A stretch of 55,455 nucleotides of DNA from Halochromatium glycolicum (GTDB lineage: Bacteria; Pseudomonadota; Gammaproteobacteria; Chromatiales; Chromatiaceae): assembly GCF_016584085.1 (NCBI RefSeq), contig NZ_NRSJ01000034.1, positions 1-55,455 on the forward strand, given 5' to 3'. Shown piece by piece: positions 33,657 to 42,735 of this stretch (within the stretch, counting starts at the first letter, position 1; every line of letters starts with the position of its first letter). The notes under the pieces are model-generated. The model had not been told where the DNA came from, made no database searches, and saw only the letters and a program-made list of their open reading frames with translations. Position numbers and translations under genes: made by a program.

Positions 33657-34085
33657 ATGTCTGAAGCCAAGACCGGCGACACAGTCAAGGTCCACTACAC
33701 CGGCACACTCACCGACGGCACCCAATTCGACTCGTCCCGCGGCCAGGAGCCTCTCGAGTTCACGCTGGGACAGAATCAGATGATCGGGGGCTTCGAAGAG
33801 GCGGTTGTTGGGATGTCGCAGGGCGAGAACAAGACGGTGACGATCCCGTCGACCGAGGCCTACGGTGAGCGCAACGAGTCGATGGTGCAGCAGGTCCCGC
33901 GCAGCGCGATCCCACCTGAGATCGAGCTTGCCCCGGGCCTGATGCTGCAGGCACAGGGGCCGGATGGTGAAACGCTGCGCTTCACCGTGGCCGATTTCGA
34001 CGACGAGTCGGTGACCGTCGACGGCAATCATCCGCTGGCAGGCCGCGACCTCGTGTTCGAGCTGGAACTGGTCGAGATCGCCTAA
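33657..34085 (+). CDS. FKBP-type peptidyl-prolyl isomerase (SlyD-like)
   Basis: 142 aa from ATG 33657 with GGAG about 9 nt upstream. The FKBP core is TVKVHYTGTLTDGTQFDSS (about 9-27) with EPLEFTLGQNQMIGGFEEAV (about 31-50). The insert-in-flap domain (about 70-125) includes TIPSTEAYGERNE and VDGNHPLAGRDLVFELELVE. The fold is that of SlyD/FkpB proteins, combining proline isomerisation and chaperone activity in the cytoplasm. The His-rich metal-binding tail of E. coli SlyD is absent. Confidence 0.93.
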   Translation: MSEAKTGDTVKVHYTGTLTDGTQFDSSRGQEPLEFTLGQNQMIGGFEEAVVGMSQGENKTVTIPSTEAYGERNESMVQQVPRSAIPPEIELAPGLMLQAQGPDGETLRFTVADFDDESVTVDGNHPLAGRDLVFELELVEIA

Positions 34086-34110
34086 TCGCGATCAACCGAG
34101 TCGCAATCGA

Positions 34111-34695
34111 CTAGTCGGGCTCGAACACGAGGGTTTCCTCGATGCCGAGCTCGCGCGCGGCGAGCCGAGCGATGCTTTGACCGAGCCAGTTGGGCTGGTG
34201 CGCATCCGAGCTGATCACGAAGCGGAAGCGATTCCGATAGGGGCCATAGAAGGCCATCCAATCGCAGCGCCAGATGTAGCGGTTGTTCAGCTCGATCAGG
34301 CATTCGTTCGGTACCCGCTCGAGATCGGTATCGAGGGCATTGGGATGGGCGACGATCACCGGGATGTCGTCGGCCAGCAGGCTTTCGAGCGCGCGATAGT
34401 CGGCACCCTGGTCGTAGCAATGGAAGATCCGGTAGTCGCAGGGGCAGTCCAGTGCGGCCGGGACCGACCGATGCCCGTCGATCTCGGTGCCGACGCGCAG
34501 CCCGGCGGCTGACACCGCGCGCCGGTACGCATCGAAGCGGTCGGCGATGTGCTCAAAGTGATCGCTGATGCCTCGGATTCGGGCGTGCTCGGCGGCGGCG
34601 ATCAGTTCAATGGTCTGCTCGGGGACCACCGAGCTGTCGGCATGTGACCAGGTCGTATGGATATGCAGGTCTTGGGCGAGCTGACTGGCTGACAT
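34111..34695 (-). CDS. PHP-domain phosphoesterase
   Basis: 194 aa from ATG 34695; the frame extends to 34758. Metal-binding motifs of the PHP superfamily are visible: DLHIHTTWSHAD near the N-terminus, GISDHFEH, GTEIDG, VIVAHPNAL and VISSDAHQPNWLG near the C-terminus. Related proteins include histidinol-phosphatase HisK and YcdX-type phosphatases. The substrate cannot be assigned. It is convergent with the FKBP gene and divergent from the reductase gene. Confidence 0.8.
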   Translation of the reverse strand: MSASQLAQDLHIHTTWSHADSSVVPEQTIELIAAAEHARIRGISDHFEHIADRFDAYRRAVSAAGLRVGTEIDGHRSVPAALDCPCDYRIFHCYDQGADYRALESLLADDIPVIVAHPNALDTDLERVPNECLIELNNRYIWRCDWMAFYGPYRNRFRFVISSDAHQPNWLGQSIARLAARELGIEETLVFEPD

Positions 34696-34829
34696 AATGA
34701 TGGGTCGATCCGGTCTGCAATGGCGAGCGTTGTACTGGTAGGGCCTATGACAAAGCAAGCTGCAGGCGCGTTCGTCGAGTCCAGTCGCCGGTCGCGTCGC
34801 GTCGCTCGATCATCTGGGGTCATGTTGCC

Positions 34830-35729
34830 GTGAGCGCCGCCTCTGGACTCGATGCGACATGGCAGGCCTTGCTTGCCGCGGCCGCGGGCGATGCCGCCCG
34901 TGCCGCGCGCTTCGGGCTTGCCCTCGACGCCGAGACCGGATGGCAATGGAGAGATGCGACGTCCGGTGATGCCGCCGGCGCGGCGCTTTCGGCCTTGTAT
35001 CTGCCGTTTATTCAGCCGCTTCACCCTGCCTCTGCATTCAGGGTCTTTGGGCATCTCGGGCAGAGTCTGGACGGCTGTGTCGCGACCGACAGCGGCGATG
35101 CCTGTTTCGTCACCGGCGAGGCGAATATCGTCCATCTGCACCGGATGCGAGCGCTCGCCGATGCGGTGATCGTTGGTGCCGGGACGGTCGCGAACGATGA
35201 TCCGCTGCTGACGACACGGCTGGTACCGGGACCGAACGCGGTGCGGGTCGTGATCGATCCGAATGCGCGACTGCCAGGGCGGCACCGGCTGTTCCAGGAC
35301 GGCGCCTGCCCGACGCTGCATTGCTGTCGAGCGGCTTGCACGAACGGTCCACCCCTGCCTGGGGTCGGGCGCCTCGACCTGCCGGATCATGATCCGGATT
35401 CGGGCGCCCTCGGTTTGGATCTGCATGCGCTCTGTATGCGGCTGAGTGAGCGCGGCCTGCGGCGGCTGTTCGTCGAGGGGGGCGGGGTGACCGTGTCGCG
35501 TTTCCTTCGCGTCGGCTTGTTGGAGCGGCTCCAGGTGGCGGTAGCCCCTGTGCTGATCGGCCACGGACGGCCAGGCGTCAGTCTGCCGGGTGTCGACCGC
35601 CTCTCTGAAGCGCTGCGTCCGGCGAGCCGGGTCTTCCGGATGGGTTCGGATATCCTCTACGAACTGGACCTGACCGAGGCGCCCAGTCCTGCGGAGACGC
35701 GCGATCAAACACTGGCTCGGGTGCGCTGA
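34830..35729 (+). CDS. RibD C-terminal (dihydrofolate reductase-like) domain protein
   Basis: 299 aa with GTG start at 34830. Residues about 70-280 match the NAD(P)H-dependent reductase domain of RibD: GQSLDGCVATDSGDACF, LHRMRALADAVIVGAGTVAN, DDPLLTTRLVPGPN, LRRLFVEGGGVTVSRFL and LQVAVAPVLIGHGRPG. There is no deaminase domain. A 65-residue N-terminal region (ATWQALLAAAAGDAARAARF) has no match I know. It may act on a pteridine or riboflavin intermediate; the reaction is not determined. It stands alone. Confidence 0.8.
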   Translation: MSAASGLDATWQALLAAAAGDAARAARFGLALDAETGWQWRDATSGDAAGAALSALYLPFIQPLHPASAFRVFGHLGQSLDGCVATDSGDACFVTGEANIVHLHRMRALADAVIVGAGTVANDDPLLTTRLVPGPNAVRVVIDPNARLPGRHRLFQDGACPTLHCCRAACTNGPPLPGVGRLDLPDHDPDSGALGLDLHALCMRLSERGLRRLFVEGGGVTVSRFLRVGLLERLQVAVAPVLIGHGRPGVSLPGVDRLSEALRPASRVFRMGSDILYELDLTEAPSPAETRDQTLARVR

Positions 35730-35747
35730 GCAGCGGTACGGGACCCT

Positions 35748-35828
35748 AGACGCCCTAACAGAATGCCTCTGCAGCCCAAAGAGATCAGGGGATTGCTCGG
35801 GTCAAGCGGCCGTTTTGATAGGGCGTCT
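35748..35828 (-). repeat. short inverted-repeat element, copy 2
   Basis: AGACGCCCTA at 35748-35757 is exactly inverted at 35819-35828. Extended, the two ends match over 18 bp with three differences. Read on the minus strand it starts AGACGCCCTATCAAAACGGC and ends TGTTAGGGCGTCT, sharing GCCCTATCAAAA and TGTTAGG with copy 1 at 26499-26559. It lies in the 268-bp gap between the reductase gene and the EF-hand gene, where nothing else was recognised. Confidence 0.65.
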
Positions 35829-35997
35829 TAGCGTCCGTTGAACCCGGCCGCGAATCATCATCCCTGATGGCGGCCGTCGTCCGGTGCCGTGAACACGCGG
35901 ATCGCGCGGTTGGTGACAGCGCTTAGCCCAGGTTGAGCTGCGAGTTTTGTGCCGGGCTCGTCAGTGCGAGGCCGGCTACGGCGATGCTGCTGCCCCG

Positions 35998-36528
35998 CTA
36001 CTGCTGTGGCACAGCACCCTTCTGCTGCTGCATCTTCTGCATCTGCTCCTGCATCCGCTGCTGCATATCCTCGAAGAAGGCTGTCGCCTCCTCGTTGGTC
36101 GCGACGCCGTCGTCGTTGGTGTCCATCCGCTCGAATGAGGCGACCGTCGGCGCTTCGAACTCGCCACGATCGATCTTACCGTCGCCGTTCTCGTCGAGAT
36201 TCTTGACAAAGGTCTCGCCGGGATCAGGCATGCCGCGCTCTTCCATCGCCTTCAGCATCTCTTCCGGGACCTGTTCATTGAACGCGGTGCCAGCCTCCTC
36301 GGCGTCTACGAAGCCATCGCCATTCAAATCGGTTTCGTCAAAGCGAGCCTTTTGCGGCGCAACCGCCTCCTCCAGGCTGACCTTGCCGTCACCATCGGTG
36401 TCAAGCTGCTCGATGAAGGCGTCGGCAGGCGCCTTGTTGGGGGCTGCCTGCTCGGCTTGAGCAATCGCAACGGTGCTCGCAAGGGTTCCAGCGATGGCGG
36501 CGGCGAGGATCGAATAGGCTCTCTGCAT
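35998..36528 (-). CDS. exported EF-hand calcium-binding protein
   Basis: 176 aa from ATG 36528 (GGAG upstream), where the signal peptide starts (SILAAAIAGTLASTVAIAQA); the frame runs further to 36741 without reason. Four EF-hand loops are seen: DTDGDGKVSLEE, DLNGDGFVDAEE, DENGDGKIDRGE and DTNDDGVATNEE. The tail is a Gln/Met helix (QQRMQEQMQKMQQQ). It is a periplasmic calcium-binding protein of unknown partner. Its gene is divergent from glnS. Confidence 0.85.
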   Translation of the reverse strand: MQRAYSILAAAIAGTLASTVAIAQAEQAAPNKAPADAFIEQLDTDGDGKVSLEEAVAPQKARFDETDLNGDGFVDAEEAGTAFNEQVPEEMLKAMEERGMPDPGETFVKNLDENGDGKIDRGEFEAPTVASFERMDTNDDGVATNEEATAFFEDMQQRMQEQMQKMQQQKGAVPQQ

Positions 36529-36788
36529 GGTCAGGCTCCGTGAGTGGTGGATGTGGTCGTTGAGACTCTTGGTCAGTGGAGAAGACGAGCGACAAGGATA
36601 GCCGGTGAGATGAGACGGTCGAATCCGGCAGAAACGCGCCGCGCGCCTGGATACTGACCGCAACAGGGTAGTAGTCAGCGCGCGCGCTGGCAAACCGAGG
36701 GTTCTATGAAATGCGGCAAGCCAGTATGCTGCGCCTTTCAACTCGGACCCTGACTAACCTGCCGGGTGAGACTGACTGAGCTCCTGCT

Positions 36789-38477
<1,689 letters not shown>

Positions 38478-38489
38478 AGGGTTGCTACG

Positions 38490-39068
38490 ATGACCGATAC
38501 GAGGACACCGCGCCCAGGCCCAGCTGGCGCCGGCATTCCCTGGCCCGAGCGGATGCTGATCGGCTCTGGCATCCGCAGTGCGGCCCGCTTTCTGCCCAAG
38601 GATCGCCTGACGCGGATGTTTCGCAGCGAGGCCGAGCAGGCGATCGAGGTCGCGCGCGGTTTGAGTGTGGACGAGGGGCGGCAGCGCGTCTTGGTCGAGC
38701 GCTTCATCGGCATTGAAGAGAGCAGCCGGCACTGGTCCGTTTATATGGCCCTCGAGCACCTTGTGATCGTCAACAGCGCGATCGCGGCGATTTTGCCGCA
38801 GCTCTATTCGGGACGCGTGATCACGGGCGAGGTGGGTATCGAAGATGCCGAGCCGGTTCCGGAGGCCGGCCCGGAACAGATCGACGACCTGGAGAATCTC
38901 GTCGAGCGTTACACCGATCTCGTCGATAAGCTGGGGAACCTACGCGCAGGAACCACGCTCGAGCACCCCTGGTTCGGAACCCTGTCGGCGGCGCACTGGC
39001 ATGCGCTGGCGACGATCCATAACAGCACGCATCGCCGCCAAGTCGAGCGGATCAGGCAGGCGTTGTAG
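38490..39068 (+). CDS. DinB-like superfamily protein
   Basis: 192 aa, ribosome site AGAGGG about 8 nt upstream. A four-helix-bundle pattern with three metal-type histidines is visible: HWSVYMALEHLVIVNSAI, then LSAAHWHALATIHNSTHRRQ near the C-terminus. DinB/YfiT-like proteins bind a divalent metal and often use small thiols; some are stress-induced. The substrate is unknown. It is positioned directly after glnS. Confidence 0.7.
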   Translation: MTDTRTPRPGPAGAGIPWPERMLIGSGIRSAARFLPKDRLTRMFRSEAEQAIEVARGLSVDEGRQRVLVERFIGIEESSRHWSVYMALEHLVIVNSAIAAILPQLYSGRVITGEVGIEDAEPVPEAGPEQIDDLENLVERYTDLVDKLGNLRAGTTLEHPWFGTLSAAHWHALATIHNSTHRRQVERIRQAL

Positions 39069-39209
39069 CTCGCCGCGTCTCCGTGCGGTCCCGGTGCGGT
39101 CCCGGCTCGGTCCTGGCTCGGCTCAGGCCCCGAAGCCCTCAACGAGACCACCCCCATCGGTTGCGGTGGTGCCTCATCCTGCCCATCAGCCAACCGGAGC
39201 GATGCAGTC

Positions 39210-39968
39210 TTGCTCGAACCACGCCTCGCCGCCTCCCGCGCAGATCAATCAACCCCTGACACGGAGCGATCCGTTGCGCCTGCCGAGCGTGAGCATGATC
39301 TGCTGCGCGGCGCCGATGATCTGCTCGCCGACTTCGACCGCGGCGTCACGGTGTTCAATGAATTCGTGCGGGGCTGTCGCAGTCTGTTCGATCTCGGACG
39401 CTGCGTCACGGTGTTCGGCTCGGCGCGCTTCCCTGACGGACATCGCTGGTACCGGCTCGCGCGTGAGATCGGCGCCGAGCTGGCGCGCGCCGGCTGCACC
39501 GTGATGACCGGGGGCGGCCCCGGCGTGATGGAGGCAGCCAATCGCGGTGCGCATGAGGCCGGCGGACTGAGCATCGGCTGCAATATCCGTCTGCCCCACG
39601 AGCAGCAGCCGAATCCCTACCTCGATCGGACGCTGACCTTCGATTACTTCTTTGTGCGCAAGGTCATGCTGCTCAAGTACTCGTCCGGATTCGTGTTTCT
39701 GCCTGGCGGTTTCGGCACCATGGATGAGCTGTTCGAGACACTGACCCTGATCCAGACCGGTAAGGTCGAGGCCTTTCCCTGCATCGCAGCAGGGACGGAC
39801 TTCTGGCAACCGATGGTCGATGCGGTGGCCGAGCAGCTCTATGCGGCGGGTACCGTCTCCCGCGGCGAGGTCGCGATCGGCCTGCTCGATGATCCGGCCG
39901 AGATCGTCGCGCATCTGCTTGCGGAGCAGCCGCGGCCTGAAAACCGGCCTGAACAGGCGCCGGATTAG
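39210..39968 (+). CDS. LOG family protein (Rossmann nucleotide-binding)
   Basis: 252 aa from TTG 39210, with GGAG at 10-nt spacing; no in-frame ATG fits better. Family motifs are TVFGSARFPDGHRWY, TGGGPGVMEAANRGAHEAGG, IRLPHEQQPNPYLD, and FLPGGFGTMDELFETLTLIQ with PGG-x-GTxxE. LOG proteins cleave nucleoside 5'-monophosphates, releasing the base and ribose 5-phosphate. The bacterial role is mostly unclear. A second LOG gene lies at 41587, on the other side of the photolyase. Confidence 0.88.
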   Translation: MLEPRLAASRADQSTPDTERSVAPAEREHDLLRGADDLLADFDRGVTVFNEFVRGCRSLFDLGRCVTVFGSARFPDGHRWYRLAREIGAELARAGCTVMTGGGPGVMEAANRGAHEAGGLSIGCNIRLPHEQQPNPYLDRTLTFDYFFVRKVMLLKYSSGFVFLPGGFGTMDELFETLTLIQTGKVEAFPCIAAGTDFWQPMVDAVAEQLYAAGTVSRGEVAIGLLDDPAEIVAHLLAEQPRPENRPEQAPD

Positions 39969-39986
39969 CCCCGGATTAGCGCCGGA

Positions 39987-41447
39987 TCACGAGCGAGCCC
40001 TCGTCGCCGACCCTCCACGTTTGATCTGGTCGTAGGCCGCGAGCGCCTCGGCGCGGCTGGCCTTGAGGTCGACGATAGGCCAGGGATAGTCCCGCCCGAG
40101 CCGGACCCCGCACGCCTCGCGCTCGGTCTCGGAGGCCTGCCAAGGCTGATGGATGAGCTTATCCGGAAGCCGATGCAGCTCGGGGCACCAGCGTCTTACG
40201 TAACCTCCTTGAGGGTCGAACCGTTCGCCTTGCCGGACCGGATTGAAGATCCTGAAGTAAGGCGCGGCATCGGCGCCGCAGCCGGCGCTCCACTGCCAGC
40301 CCTGGGTGTTGTTGGCGAGATCGGCATCGACGAGCGTATCCCAGAACCAGCGCGCGCCCTGCTGCCAGGGCTGGCGGAGGTTCTTCGTCAGCAGCGAGGC
40401 GACGATCATCCGCACGCGATTGTGCATCCAACCGGTCTGCCACAGCTCGCGCATCCCAGCGTCGACGATCGGGATGCCGGTGCGGCCTTGCTGCCAGGCC
40501 GCGAGCAAGCTGTCCGCATCCTCACTGCGCCAGGGAAACGCGGCGAAACGGGGATCGAGCGGCTCAGCTGGGGTCTGCGGGAAATGATACAGCAGCTGAT
40601 AGCTGAACTCCCGCCAGCCCAATTCGCGCAGGTAGGGCTCGGACAGCTCAGGGTCCGGGCGTCCCGCTTGCACCTGTTCGATGACCTGGCGCGGGCTCAG
40701 CTCGCCGAAGTGCAGATGGGGCGACAGGCGCGAGGTGCCCTCGACTGCGGGTAGGTCACGGGCCTCGGCGTAGTGGTCGAGCCCATCTGAGACGAAGCGG
40801 CTCAGCCGCTCCAATGCGCCGGCCTCACCAGGCCGCCATTGCTCACGCAAGCCCTGATCCCAGGGGATCGTCGGCTGCAGCGCCAGCGCATCGACGTCGA
40901 GGCGCTCAAGCGTGTCCGAGATCGGTGGCAATGCTGCGGGCGCCGGCGTCGGTGGCGGCTGCTGCGCGAGCCGCGGTGCGAGCTGCCGCCAATAGGGCGT
41001 GAAGACCCGGTAGGGAGCGTCCTGGCCGGTCTTCAATGTCCAGGGCTCGTTGCACAGCAACCCATTGTAGCTGGCGCACCAGAGACCCTCAGCGCGCAGC
41101 GCTGCCTTGATACGGCTATCCCGCTCGGTCGCCGCCGGTTCATAGCAGCGGTTCCAGTGGACCTCGGTGGCGCCGGCCTCCCGAGCCAGGGCGCGTAAGG
41201 CCCCCAGGCTGTCGCCGCGACGGATGATCAGCCTGCTGCCGCGTTCCTGCAGCGCGTGATGCAGCGCCTCGAGGCTGTGATGCAGCCACCAGCGGGATGC
41301 CGCACCAGGCTGCCAGGGCGCTTCCTCATCCGGCGAATGGATGTAGACTGGGATGATTCGTTCGCAACGCTGCCGTGCTCCCTCCAAGGCCGGATTGTCG
41401 CTGAGCCGGAGATCACGGCGCATCCAGACGAGGGCGGTGGTCGGCAT
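39987..41447 (-). CDS. phrB: deoxyribodipyrimidine photolyase
   Basis: 486 aa, class I CPD photolyase length. It repairs cyclobutane pyrimidine dimers with blue light. Motifs are ALVWMRRDLRLSDNPAL at the N-terminus, VHWNRCYEPAATERD (antenna domain), TSRLSPHLHFGELSPRQV, LGWREFSYQLLYHFP, and the FAD/DNA site MHNRVRMIVASLLTKNL, LADNNTQGWQW-like LANNTQGWQWSAGCGADA and PYFRIFNPVRQGERFDP. It is convergent with the first LOG gene and divergent from the second, sharing a 139-bp control region with it. A light-driven repair enzyme suits a phototroph. Confidence 0.96.
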   Translation of the reverse strand: MPTTALVWMRRDLRLSDNPALEGARQRCERIIPVYIHSPDEEAPWQPGAASRWWLHHSLEALHHALQERGSRLIIRRGDSLGALRALAREAGATEVHWNRCYEPAATERDSRIKAALRAEGLWCASYNGLLCNEPWTLKTGQDAPYRVFTPYWRQLAPRLAQQPPPTPAPAALPPISDTLERLDVDALALQPTIPWDQGLREQWRPGEAGALERLSRFVSDGLDHYAEARDLPAVEGTSRLSPHLHFGELSPRQVIEQVQAGRPDPELSEPYLRELGWREFSYQLLYHFPQTPAEPLDPRFAAFPWRSEDADSLLAAWQQGRTGIPIVDAGMRELWQTGWMHNRVRMIVASLLTKNLRQPWQQGARWFWDTLVDADLANNTQGWQWSAGCGADAAPYFRIFNPVRQGERFDPQGGYVRRWCPELHRLPDKLIHQPWQASETEREACGVRLGRDYPWPIVDLKASRAEALAAYDQIKRGGSATRARS

Positions 41448-41586
41448 GGTTGCTCCCGATCAGGTTTTTGCCGTTGCAGAAGGATGATCCTGCACTTGTC
41501 ATCAAATGATAATGGCGGCACTTGGTCGCAAGGCGCTACGATCTCCATTTGGCTAAGGCGTAAGCCCAAGGTGGGGTTCCCGATCG

Positions 41587-42621
41587 ATGTCCAGCCCAGA
41601 GCCGGAGCCCCAAAGCGTCTTCTATGACGCGCTGACCGAGCTGAAGACCGCCGAGCAAAGCGAGGCGGTCGATTCGCCTCAGACCAGCTCACCCTCTTAT
41701 CAACTGGCCTACGCAGACAAGGCGTTCCTGTCCCGGGACGAGCTGCGCGGCGTGCGCCTGCAGTTGGAGCTCCTCAAACCGGAGCTGACCCAGCGCGATC
41801 TTGGCATCAGCTCGACGGTCGTGATCTTCGGCAGCACCCGCATCCCGGAGCCAGGGGTCGCTGAGTCCCGGCTCGCTGCCGCAGAGGCCGCCGTCGAGCG
41901 CGCGCCCGGTGATGCCGGCTGCGTTCGCGAGCTCGCGGTGGCGCGGCGGATCGCCGAGAAGGCGCGCTACTATGAAGAGGCGCGGCGGCTCGGACAACTG
42001 ATTACGCAGGTCTCGCAGCACAATGGGCATCGAGACCTCGTTGTCGTCACCGGCGGCGGCCCAGGCATCATGGAGGCCGCGAACCGCGGCGCTCAGGATG
42101 TCGGCGGCAAGAGCATCGGCCTCAGTATCGCCTTGCCCCGTGAGGAGCGGCCGAATGCCTATGTCACGCCGGAGCTGAGCTTCCAGTTCCACTACTTTGC
42201 GGTGCGCAAGATGCACTTCCTCCTGCGCGCCAAGGCCCTGGTGGTCTTCCCGGGTGGCTACGGCACGCTGGATGAGCTGTTCGAGACGCTCACCTTGATC
42301 CAGACCCGCAAGGTCAAGCCGGTGCCCGTGCTACTGTTTGGCCGTGCCTACTGGGAGCGCGTGATCCGTTTCGACGAGTTGGCTGCCGAAGGGACCATTG
42401 CGCCTGAGGACCTGGAGCTCTTCCAGTACGTCGAGAATGCGGAGGATGCCTGGCGTCTCATTCAGGCATTTCATCGCCCGCTGAGCGCTCATTCGGAAGA
42501 GGCCGCCGGAGGGAATGAGGGGGCGACCGGGGGGGCGACTGGTACGGTGGGGGCGACTGGTACCGTCGATGGCAGCGATGGGGCGTCCAAGGCTCGGACG
42601 CACCGAGGCGGGGCCGAATGA
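41587..42621 (+). CDS. LOG family protein with N- and C-terminal extensions
   Basis: 344 aa. The LOG core carries VVIFGSTRIPEPG, VVTGGGPGIMEAANRGAQDV, IALPREERPNAYVTPEL and VFPGGYGTLDELFETLTLIQ. It is longer than the first LOG protein: about 60 residues at the start, an inserted helical arm, and a Gly/Thr-rich tail made by near-exact DNA repeats (units like GGGGGCGACTGGTAC around 42525-42565). Both LOG genes flank phrB. The product probably acts on nucleotides; the physiological substrate is unknown. Confidence 0.88.
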   Translation: MSSPEPEPQSVFYDALTELKTAEQSEAVDSPQTSSPSYQLAYADKAFLSRDELRGVRLQLELLKPELTQRDLGISSTVVIFGSTRIPEPGVAESRLAAAEAAVERAPGDAGCVRELAVARRIAEKARYYEEARRLGQLITQVSQHNGHRDLVVVTGGGPGIMEAANRGAQDVGGKSIGLSIALPREERPNAYVTPELSFQFHYFAVRKMHFLLRAKALVVFPGGYGTLDELFETLTLIQTRKVKPVPVLLFGRAYWERVIRFDELAAEGTIAPEDLELFQYVENAEDAWRLIQAFHRPLSAHSEEAAGGNEGATGGATGTVGATGTVDGSDGASKARTHRGGAE

Positions 42622-42735
42622 GCCCGCCGCTCAAACTTGGAGTGGGCGCCGCGGGAGTCGGTGCCCGCGTCCGGAACGCTCGATCACAATAAGACCTCTG
42701 GCCGCGGTGACGAGCTCCGCACGCGGCCAAACTCG

